A DNA stretch of 64,000 bases from a virus: positions 1 to 64,000 of IMG/VR virus record IMGVR_UViG_3300043446_004500; one strand, written 5' to 3'. A model generated the notes under the pieces. That model saw nothing but the letters and a program-made list of their open reading frames with translations, searched no databases and was not told where the DNA came from. The position numbers and the translations under genes are program-made. Shown piece after piece: positions 27,024-33,772 of the stretch. Each line of letters begins with the position of its first letter. Positions within the stretch are counted from its first letter, which is position 1.

Positions 27024-28151
27024 ATGACTCGCATCCAAATGACCGACGATCAAATTCTTACCGACCTTAAAACCACTTTTGGTTCTGTAATTACTGCTGC
27101 AGACGTTCGTGGTTATTGTGCATCCAAAAATCTTTCTTATCCCACTGTTACCAAACGACTAGATTCTTTCAAAGTTGGTCGTGGTAAGTGGAATCTAGAA
27201 GTAACTCAACAAAAAGTTCAGGAAATGGAACGTTCATTTAGTAATGTTTCTGTTCTTCCTGAAGTTCATCAAAATCTTATTCCCGATAAAGATGATACCT
27301 TCGTCAAGTTTGGTAACTTTAACGATATTAAAAAAATTATTCAGTCCCGTCTTTTCTATCCTACGTTTATTACGGGTCTTTCGGGTAATGGTAAAACGTT
27401 CAGTGTGGAGCAAGCATGTGCTCAACTCAATCGTGAACTAATCCGTGTCAACATCACCATTGAGACCGACGAGGATGACCTGATTGGTGGTTTCCGTCTT
27501 GTCAACGGTGAGACTGCTTGGCATAACGGTCCCGTAATTGAAGCACTTGAACGTGGAGCAATCCTTCTTCTGGATGAAATTGACCTTGCCTCCAACAAAA
27601 TCCTCTGTCTGCAATCTGTTCTGGAAGGAAAGGGGGTCTTCCTGAAGAAAATTGGTAAGTTTGTCAAACCTGCTGCTGGGTTTAACGTGATTGCGACTGC
27701 AAATACTAAAGGTAAGGGTTCTGATGATGGCCGTTTTATCGGCACCAATGTTTTGAATGAAGCATTCCTGGAACGATTCCCTGTTACCTTTGAACAGTCC
27801 TATCCTGCTCCCACAACCGAGCAGAAGATCCTTGAAGGTATTGCTCTAGATCTTGGAGTGGAAGATCGTGACTTTTGCAAGCGTCTGGTGGATTGGGCAG
27901 ATATCATTCGTAAAACTTTCTATGATGGTGGTATTGAAGAAATCATCAGTACCCGTCGTTTGGTTCATATTGTCCGTGCTTATAGTATTTTTGATAACAA
28001 AGCAAAGGCAATTGATGTATGTACTGCACGATTTGATGATGAAACTAAGCAGGCATTCCTTGAACTCTATGATAAGGTTGATGCTGACTTCCAAATGCCT
28101 ACTGATGGTGAACATGTAACTTTTGACCTTGACCAACAACCCCAATCCTGA
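27024..28151 (+). CDS. cobS: CobS/MoxR-type AAA+ ATPase
   Basis: 375 residues from the ATG at 27024; an upstream in-frame TTG is less likely. Walker A GLSGNGKTF (about 118-126), Walker B ILLLDEIDL (about 180-188) and a sensor region IATANTKGKG (about 226). The N-terminal 70 residues look like a small helical DNA-binding-type domain. Cyanophages annotate this gene cobS. Paired with the CobT-like gene, it likely acts as the ATPase half of a chelatase or chaperone. Confidence 0.88.
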   Translation: MTRIQMTDDQILTDLKTTFGSVITAADVRGYCASKNLSYPTVTKRLDSFKVGRGKWNLEVTQQKVQEMERSFSNVSVLPEVHQNLIPDKDDTFVKFGNFNDIKKIIQSRLFYPTFITGLSGNGKTFSVEQACAQLNRELIRVNITIETDEDDLIGGFRLVNGETAWHNGPVIEALERGAILLLDEIDLASNKILCLQSVLEGKGVFLKKIGKFVKPAAGFNVIATANTKGKGSDDGRFIGTNVLNEAFLERFPVTFEQSYPAPTTEQKILEGIALDLGVEDRDFCKRLVDWADIIRKTFYDGGIEEIISTRRLVHIVRAYSIFDNKAKAIDVCTARFDDETKQAFLELYDKVDADFQMPTDGEHVTFDLDQQPQS

Positions 28152-28157
28152 TATAAT
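28129..28157 (+). promoter_or_regulatory. Sigma-70-type promoter before the DUF3310-like gene and gp45
   Basis: TTGACC (28129-28134), 17-base spacer, TATAAT (28152-28157), inside the end of cobS. AGGTAAAAA follows at 28164-28172, a -10 plus AGGTAAAAA pairing also seen at 36268 and 39860. Confidence 0.75.
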
Positions 28158-28172
28158 TTAAAAAGGTAAAAA

Positions 28173-28538
28173 GTGCCTTCCTTTATGATTGAACAAACTT
28201 TTACTATTACTATGAACGAAACAACTAATCATCTTTGGAAATATAATGAGGATAAAATCCTTAAGGATATTCAAGATTATGTAACCAGCACTTACGGCAG
28301 TCATTACTGTGGGCACAATCAAGATTACAAAGATATTCAAACTATTGATCTGATGGCAGCAAAAGATCTTGCTCCTGGTTTTTGTCAAGCAAATATTCTA
28401 AAATATGGAAGTCGTTATGGTGATAAAGACGGACGCAACAAACGTGATCTTCTAAAAGTGATTCACTACGCAATGCTTCTACTTCACTTTGATGGTCATT
28501 ATTCTCGCAAAGATAACGGTCTAACTGAATTTCGTTGA
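28173..28538 (+). CDS. DUF3310-like protein
   Basis: 121 residues from a GTG well placed after AAGG; an ATG at 28185 is an alternative. YGSHYCGHNQDYKDIQTIDLMAA and FCQANILKYGSRYGDKDGRNKRDLLKVIHYAMLLL match what I remember of the DUF3310 family, found in many phages near nucleotide metabolism or replication genes. Biochemical role unknown. It lies directly upstream of the clamp gene and probably shares its transcript. Confidence 0.75.
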   Translation: MPSFMIEQTFTITMNETTNHLWKYNEDKILKDIQDYVTSTYGSHYCGHNQDYKDIQTIDLMAAKDLAPGFCQANILKYGSRYGDKDGRNKRDLLKVIHYAMLLLHFDGHYSRKDNGLTEFR

Positions 28539-28543
28539 TTATT

Positions 28544-29209
28544 ATGAAACTATCTGAAACAACTCTAAATCTTCTCAAAAACTTTTCTTCAATCAATCAG
28601 TCCATTCTATTCAAGCAAGGCAATTCACTTCGCACTATTTCTGTGATGAAGAACATTCTTGCCGAAGCAACAATTGAGGAAGATCTTCCTAAGGACTTTG
28701 GTATCTATGATCTAAACCAATTCCTAAACGGTCTCAATCTTCATAACAATCCTGAACTTGATTTTAATAATGAAGGTTATGTCGTGATTCGTGAAGGTAA
28801 AATGCGATCCAAGTATTTCTTCTCAGATCCCAGTGTAATTATTACTCCTCCCGATAAAGACATTGTTCTTCCCAGTCAGGATGTTTGTTTTGAACTGAGT
28901 ACTCAGCAACTAGATAAACTTCTCAAGGCATCTGCAGTTTATCAACTTCCCGATCTTTCTGCTGTTGGTGAAGCAGGTGTAGTTAAACTAGTTGTTCGTG
29001 ACAAGAAGAATGAAACTTCAAACGATTTTTCAATTGTCGTTGGTGAAACTGATAGTGAGTTCGTATTCAACTTCAAAGTAGAAAATATTAAGATTCTGCA
29101 AGGAACTTATGAAGTTGTAATCTCACAAAAACTTTTGTCACAGTTTAAGAGCAAGACATATCCCGTACAGTATTATATTGCTCTGGAACCTGACTCAACT
29201 TTCGGATGA
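28544..29209 (+). CDS. gp45: Sliding clamp gp45
   Basis: 221 residues from the ATG at 28544. The sequence follows T4-type clamps: MKLSETTLNLLKNFSSINQSILFKQG, then IYDLNQFLNGLNL and FELSTQQLDKLLKASAVYQLPDL. The trimeric ring holds the polymerase on DNA and, in T4, activates late transcription with gp55 and gp33. It is loaded by gp44/gp62 encoded downstream. Confidence 0.95.
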   Translation: MKLSETTLNLLKNFSSINQSILFKQGNSLRTISVMKNILAEATIEEDLPKDFGIYDLNQFLNGLNLHNNPELDFNNEGYVVIREGKMRSKYFFSDPSVIITPPDKDIVLPSQDVCFELSTQQLDKLLKASAVYQLPDLSAVGEAGVVKLVVRDKKNETSNDFSIVVGETDSEFVFNFKVENIKILQGTYEVVISQKLLSQFKSKTYPVQYYIALEPDSTFG

Positions 29210-29715
29210 ACATCTTCGTCACAAATCCATTTCCTGCTGAAAGTGCTATCTGCCTTCCCGATAAGCACATTGTCAAAATGCCACTTGAGTGTTGCCAAAT
29301 GCTTAGCATCGTAGCATCGCAGTGGTATTATGGGTATGGGACCCTGCCCAAGGCAGACGGAACCCCTTACAGTACCTCTAAGGGAGCATTCAGGAATCAT
29401 CCCTGCACCAAATGGGCAGCAGAAACCATTGATAATGCTTACTGGTTAATAAAATGGGGGATGAATCTCTGTGATGAGTACTCTGTTCGTTATGGAAAAA
29501 CTCATTCATGTTATAATACACTTGTGGAAGCATATTATTTGTTTCCTAAAGGTAAAATAACAAATGTGACACCTTTTGCTCGTGCAATGCCAGATGAGTA
29601 TAAACTTGACACAAGCATTGACACTTTTACTGCTTACAAGATGTATATCGCATCCAAACCTTGGGTTGCATCTAATTATCTTCGTATGCCGCAACGCAAA
29701 CCTGACTGGGTATAA
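29206..29715 (+). CDS. Conserved phage protein between gp45 and gp44, function unknown
   Basis: 169 residues, ATGA overlap with gp45. MNIFVTNPFPAESAICLPDKHIVKMPLECCQML is the signature of a phage family sometimes annotated, without good evidence, as a pyrimidine-dimer glycosylase. Conserved His/Lys and several Trp/Cys residues follow (HPCTKWAA). Its place in the replisome operon suggests a DNA metabolism role. Confidence 0.6.
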   Translation: MNIFVTNPFPAESAICLPDKHIVKMPLECCQMLSIVASQWYYGYGTLPKADGTPYSTSKGAFRNHPCTKWAAETIDNAYWLIKWGMNLCDEYSVRYGKTHSCYNTLVEAYYLFPKGKITNVTPFARAMPDEYKLDTSIDTFTAYKMYIASKPWVASNYLRMPQRKPDWV

Positions 29716-29721
29716 TTGATT

Positions 29722-30669
29722 ATGAACAACACTGATTTTCTTTTCGTAGAACGATATCGTCCTCAAGTAATTGATGATTGCATTCTTCCTGAAGAAACTA
29801 AAAAAACTTTTAAGGACTTTGTTGCAAAGGGAGAAATTCCTAATCTTCTTCTTGCAGGACCTCCTGGAATTGGTAAAACTACAATCGCAAAAGCACTTTG
29901 TAATGAACTGGGAGCAGATTATTATGTCATCAACGGATCCGACGAAGGACGTTTCTTGGATACTGTACGGAACCAGGCAAAGAACTTTGCTTCGACCGTC
30001 TCACTTACGGGATCTTCTAAACACAAAGTCATCATCATTGACGAAGCGGACAACACAGGAAACGATGTTCAACTCTTACTACGGGCGAATATTGAGGCAT
30101 TTTATAGCAACTGCAGATTCATCTTCACTTGCAACTACAAGAACAAGATCATTGAACCACTGCACTCAAGGTGTGCCGTCATTGATTTCACTGTCAAAGG
30201 AAAGGAAAAGGCACAACTTGCTTCCTCTTTCTTTAAAAGACTTCAAACAATCCTTGAAACAGAAAACATTGATTATGACCAAAAGGTTCTTGCCGAACTG
30301 GTCTCAAAACATTTTCCAGATTTCCGACGTGTTCTCAACGAATGTCAAAGGTATTCGGTGGGGGGAAAAATTGACTCAGCAATTCTTGCATCTTTCTCAG
30401 ACATCTCTGTAAATGAATTGGTTAAATCTCTCAAGGATAAAAACTTTACTGAAGTCCGAAAGTGGGTGGTCTCCAACTTGGACAACGATTCTTCTCACCT
30501 ACTTCGCAGGGTGTATGACGCCTGTTATGATGTGCTTCTTCCCCAATCTATCCCTGCTGCCGTTCTTGTTATTGCTAAGTATCAATACCAATGTGCGTTT
30601 GTGGCTGATCAAGAAATTAACCTCTTAGCAGCATTAACTGAAATTATGTGTGAATGTGAATTCAAATGA
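29722..30669 (+). CDS. gp44: Clamp loader large subunit gp44
   Basis: 315 residues from the ATG at 29722. AAA+ motifs: LLLAGPPGIGKTTIAKAL (Walker A, about 45), KVIIIDEADNTG (Walker B, about 104), and the arginine-finger region EPLHSRCAVIDF (about 148). Four copies combine with one gp62 to load gp45. The start of the dam gene overlaps its end (ATGA). Confidence 0.96.
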   Translation: MNNTDFLFVERYRPQVIDDCILPEETKKTFKDFVAKGEIPNLLLAGPPGIGKTTIAKALCNELGADYYVINGSDEGRFLDTVRNQAKNFASTVSLTGSSKHKVIIIDEADNTGNDVQLLLRANIEAFYSNCRFIFTCNYKNKIIEPLHSRCAVIDFTVKGKEKAQLASSFFKRLQTILETENIDYDQKVLAELVSKHFPDFRRVLNECQRYSVGGKIDSAILASFSDISVNELVKSLKDKNFTEVRKWVVSNLDNDSSHLLRRVYDACYDVLLPQSIPAAVLVIAKYQYQCAFVADQEINLLAALTEIMCECEFK

Positions 30670-31553
30670 AAGTAAAAACTTTTCCATTAAAAACCTGTTT
30701 GAGGTATCCTGGAGGAAAGTCTAAAGCAACTAAGACTCTTGCTCCTTGGTATCCAGAAGACTTTAAAGAATATAGAGAACCATTTATTGGTGGTGGGTCT
30801 GTTGCCTTTTACACGACACAAGCATATCCAGATGTTCCTATTTGGATTAATGATCTTTATGTTCCTCTTTATAATTTTTGGGTTCAACTTCGTGACAACG
30901 GAGAAGAACTCTCAGAACGTTTGAATGAAATTAAAACAAAAGCATCGGATTATATTACTCAAGACGAAATAGATTCTGCTCATAAAGAATTGTTTGATCA
31001 AACACGACAAGATATTAATACTCAAGAAGGACTTGAAAGAGCAGCAAGTTTTTTTGTTCTGAATAAGTGTAGTTTTTCTGGATTGACTGAAAATAGCACC
31101 TTTTCTGTCACAGCATCAAGGTCTAATTTTTCCTTTGTAGGTATTGAAAAATTAAAAGAATATTCAAAATTAATGAAAGATTGGAAGATTACAAATATTG
31201 ATTATTCGGAAGTGATGAATGCCCCTGGAGAAGATGTATTTGTTTTTCTAGATCCACCTTATGATATTAAGGATTTTCTCTATGGTAAAAACAGGGAAAT
31301 GCACAAGTCATTTGATCACGATCTTTTTGCAGAGAATGTTTATAAGTGTCCTCACAAGTTTATGATTACATACAATGTGAATGATAGACTTATTGAATTG
31401 TATAAAAATTATCATTTAAAAGAGTGGAAACTCAGATATTCTATGGCACATAGGGGTGAAAAGGGAACGGATGATAATGTAAAAACAGAACTTCTGGTTA
31501 CGAATTATCCAACAGAATCTACTAATAGTTTAGAATCTATGCTTTATGATTGA
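30666..31553 (+). CDS. dam: DNA adenine-N6 methyltransferase (Dam, D12 class)
   Basis: 295 residues with LRYPGGKSKA at the N-terminus, EPFIGGGSVAFY (SAM-binding motif I, about 37-48) and the catalytic DPPY (about 196-199). It methylates adenine, in this family usually in GATC, perhaps shielding phage DNA from nucleases. It is inserted between the two clamp loader genes, which are adjacent in T4, with ATGA or short overlaps on both sides, so it is translated as part of the replisome operon. Confidence 0.93.
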   Translation: MKVKTFPLKTCLRYPGGKSKATKTLAPWYPEDFKEYREPFIGGGSVAFYTTQAYPDVPIWINDLYVPLYNFWVQLRDNGEELSERLNEIKTKASDYITQDEIDSAHKELFDQTRQDINTQEGLERAASFFVLNKCSFSGLTENSTFSVTASRSNFSFVGIEKLKEYSKLMKDWKITNIDYSEVMNAPGEDVFVFLDPPYDIKDFLYGKNREMHKSFDHDLFAENVYKCPHKFMITYNVNDRLIELYKNYHLKEWKLRYSMAHRGEKGTDDNVKTELLVTNYPTESTNSLESMLYD

Positions 31554-31926
31554 ACTTAAAGATTGGTTAAATTCTATCAATTTTTCAAAAGAAAATCTGA
31601 TGGAAGATGCTGCAGCAATTAAAGAGTATACTCCTTATATTATTAATCGTTGTTTTTCTGGACATATTGATTGTGTTCTCTTTGCAAATGAGATGAATAT
31701 TCATCACCATCTTGACAAAGATATGCAATATTCATTTTATCTAAATAGTCTTAGGAAAAGGAAGAGATTTTCTCCCTGGCTCCGTAAGGATAAAGTTACA
31801 GACTTAGAATGTGTCAAACGTTATTATGGTTATAGTAATGAAAAAGCATCTCAAGCTCTGAAGATCCTAAATAAGGAACAAATAAATTTCATTAAAAAAC
31901 GACTTGACATTGGAGGAAAAAAATGA
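31546..31926 (+). CDS. gp62: Clamp loader small subunit gp62
   Basis: 126 residues, overlapping dam by 8 bases and regA by 4. LKDWLNSINFSKENLM, then YTPYIINRCFSGHIDCVLFANEMN, is typical of cyanophage gp62, which is shorter than the T4 protein. It bridges the gp44 ring. Confidence 0.9.
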   Translation: MIELKDWLNSINFSKENLMEDAAAIKEYTPYIINRCFSGHIDCVLFANEMNIHHHLDKDMQYSFYLNSLRKRKRFSPWLRKDKVTDLECVKRYYGYSNEKASQALKILNKEQINFIKKRLDIGGKK

Positions 31927-32360
31927 CTACTACGGTAGAACCTACTGTTGAATGGTCTCAAGACCAAATGGTAGAGGTAATTCTTAATGAACCTGATGAC
32001 TTTCTAAAAGTTCGTGAGACTTTAACTCGTATCGGAGTTGCTTCAAGAAAGGAAAAGAAAATCTATCAATCTTGCCATATTCTTCACAAGCAAGGTAGAT
32101 ATTACATCGTTCATTTTAAAGAACTATTTGCCCTTGATGGCAAACATGCAAATCTTACAGTGAATGATGTTCAAAGACGTAATCGTATTGCTCGTCTTCT
32201 TGCGGATTGGGGTTTGATTACTGTTGTAAAACCAGATTCTGTTGCTGATATTGCTCCTCTGAATCAAATCAAAGTTCTTTCTTATAAAGATAAGAGTGAT
32301 TGGATTCTTGAGCAGAAATATAACATTGGTAAAAAGGGAAAGGTTCAGGAAACCGAATGA
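31923..32360 (+). CDS. regA: Translational repressor RegA
   Basis: 145 residues. MVEVILNEPDDFLKVRETLTRIGVAS and CHILHKQGRYYIVHFKELFALDGK match RegA, which binds the start regions of early mRNAs and shuts off their translation. Basic RNA-binding residues and the NRIARLLADWGL helix are present. It ends the clamp loader operon before a terminator. Confidence 0.95.
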   Translation: MTTTVEPTVEWSQDQMVEVILNEPDDFLKVRETLTRIGVASRKEKKIYQSCHILHKQGRYYIVHFKELFALDGKHANLTVNDVQRRNRIARLLADWGLITVVKPDSVADIAPLNQIKVLSYKDKSDWILEQKYNIGKKGKVQETE

Positions 32361-32366
32361 TTTTGT

Positions 32367-32407
32367 AGGGAGTTCAACACTCCCTTTTTTTGTATTTGTT
32401 GTATAAT
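32367..32407 (+). terminator. Terminator after regA with a TATAAT box behind it
   Basis: AGGGAGT (32367-32373), loop TCAAC, ACTCCCT (32379-32385), T run. TATAAT at 32402-32407 is a possible -10 box for hsp20, without a clear -35 box. Confidence 0.85.
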
Positions 32408-32467
32408 TAATATTGGATGCCATAAGGGTCCACAAAACACAAACTCGCTTTAAAAGGAGCTACCATA

Positions 32468-32902
32468 ATGACTAACATTGCACGTTATACTGCTGCGGAT
32501 CTTCCTACTCTGATGGATAAGATTACCAAAAACAGTATTGGATTGGATGAATATTTTGATCGTATTTTCAGTCTTCATGAAACGACTTCTAACTATCCTC
32601 CATATAATCTGGTTCAAGTTAGTAATGTAGAATCTAGACTGGAACTTGCACTTGCTGGATTTAAAAAGAATGAAGTATATGTTTACACTCAAGACGGTAA
32701 ACTGTTTATTGAGGGTCAAAAAGAAGATAAGGAAACAGATACCAAGTATGTTCACAAAGGTTTGGCTCAAAGGTCATTTACACGTTCATGGACACTCTCT
32801 GACGACACGGAAGTTAGATCGGTTGATTTTGAAGATGGTCTTTTGACAGTGACTCTTGGTAGAATTGTTCCTGAGCATCATAAGAGAAAAGATTATCTCT
32901 AA
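32468..32902 (+). CDS. hsp20: Small heat-shock protein Hsp20
   Basis: 144 residues with an alpha-crystallin domain: YNLVQVSNVESRLELALAGFKKNEVYVYTQDGKLFIEGQK (about 40-80), then FTRSWTLSDDTEVRSVDFEDGLLTVTL. A common cyanophage gene, thought to protect host or virion proteins during infection. It has a good AGGAG ribosome-binding site (32455-32459). Confidence 0.93.
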   Translation: MTNIARYTAADLPTLMDKITKNSIGLDEYFDRIFSLHETTSNYPPYNLVQVSNVESRLELALAGFKKNEVYVYTQDGKLFIEGQKEDKETDTKYVHKGLAQRSFTRSWTLSDDTEVRSVDFEDGLLTVTLGRIVPEHHKRKDYL

Positions 32903-32914
32903 ATAAAAATAAAA

Positions 32915-33076
32915 ATGAAAACTTTCCAGGAATTTGTTTCTATTATTAAAGAAATGAAAGGTGATTATGGATCTGGAGTTAAACCATCAAAACCAAAATG
33001 TGGTTCAGAAGGAACCACATCATATGCGATGCTTCCTGGAAAGAAAGTTTGCAAGTTTCACAGAAAACGTGAGTGA
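32915..33076 (+). CDS. Small late protein with capsid-targeting N-terminus
   Basis: 53 residues: MKTFQEFVSIIKE, then a Gly/Pro/Lys-rich tail with two Cys (KPKCGSEG and KVCKFHRK). The start is nearly the same as the targeting peptide of T4 internal head proteins, with I-K-E as a possible gp21 site. CTAAATAAA just upstream may be a weak late promoter. Likely packaged in the head. Confidence 0.6.
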   Translation: MKTFQEFVSIIKEMKGDYGSGVKPSKPKCGSEGTTSYAMLPGKKVCKFHRKRE

Positions 33077-33103
33077 TAAATAAAATTGAATATCGTCGGC
33101 GCA

Positions 33104-33156
33104 GAGGAGCACCTGGCAAAAACCAGGTTGACTCCTCCTTTTTTTGTTGCTAGAAT
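33104..33156 (+). promoter_or_regulatory. Terminator hairpin overlapping a sigma-70-type promoter
   Basis: GAGGAG/CTCCTC and ACCTGG/CCAGGT form a two-part hairpin (33104-33137) followed by a T run. The -35 box TTGACT (33128-33133) lies in its 3' arm; after 17 bases comes TAGAAT (33151-33156). Transcription can end and restart in the same 50 bases. Confidence 0.72.
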
Positions 33157-33177
33157 AGTAGGAGGCACGGAGTAAAA

Positions 33178-33573
33178 ATGACTGTAAAACTGGTTTTGTT
33201 AAAATCTGGAGAAGATATTATTACAGATCTTCAAGAAATGGTTATTCCTGTAAAAAATCAAGAAGAAATTGAGGAAAAGGTTGTTGGATATTTCTTCAAT
33301 AAACCTTGTATTATAAGCATGAAATCTCCAGAAATTATTGTAGAAACTGATGATATGCCAGCACAAAATAAGATAGAAATTAAATTGAGTCCATGGATTC
33401 CTCTATCTAAAAGTGCTAAAGTTCCAGTTCCACCAGATTGGGTTGTCACTATTGTGGACCCTATTGATAAAGTTAAAGAAATGTATGAAAATCAAGTATT
33501 AGAGACTGAAAAAAATGAAACCAATCAAGATATTAGTATTGACCAACAATCTGATTCTGATCAGTCAGATTGA
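33178..33573 (+). CDS. Sm/Lsm-like conserved phage protein
   Basis: 131 residues. VKLVLLKSGEDIITDLQEM, VGYFFNKPCIISM and KIEIKLSPWIPLS follow the same strand order as the 19330-19725 product, suggesting an Sm-like barrel, with an acidic Ser/Asp/Gln tail. The tail region is also coding in a second frame (the next gene). Its place just before the DNA polymerase gene is noted; function unknown. Confidence 0.6.
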   Translation: MTVKLVLLKSGEDIITDLQEMVIPVKNQEEIEEKVVGYFFNKPCIISMKSPEIIVETDDMPAQNKIEIKLSPWIPLSKSAKVPVPPDWVVTIVDPIDKVKEMYENQVLETEKNETNQDISIDQQSDSDQSD

Positions 33574-33772
33574 AGAAGTTTCTTCCGAACTTGGAGAACC
33601 TGATTGTAAATTAATTAAACCTTTTGTAATTGGAAAGGAAAGGACATTGGAACCTTTTCTATGCGAATATACTAAACAGGACACATTTATGATGAGTTCT
33701 GATAAGATTCTTACACTTGCTACTGCAACTCCAACTCTTCTTGAAAAATACGAGGACTTAATTAAAGAATGA
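33515..33772 (+). CDS. Second Sm/Lsm-like small protein, overlapping the preceding gene
   Basis: 85 residues: IKILVLTNNLILISQIEEVSSELGEPDCKLIKPFVI, then FMMSSDKILTLATATP. I remember close relatives directly upstream of gp43 in cyanophages. It overlaps the preceding gene by 59 bases in another frame and gp43 by 4 bases. The paired, overlapping arrangement suggests duplication or joint function. Confidence 0.6.
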   Translation: MKPIKILVLTNNLILISQIEEVSSELGEPDCKLIKPFVIGKERTLEPFLCEYTKQDTFMMSSDKILTLATATPTLLEKYEDLIKE

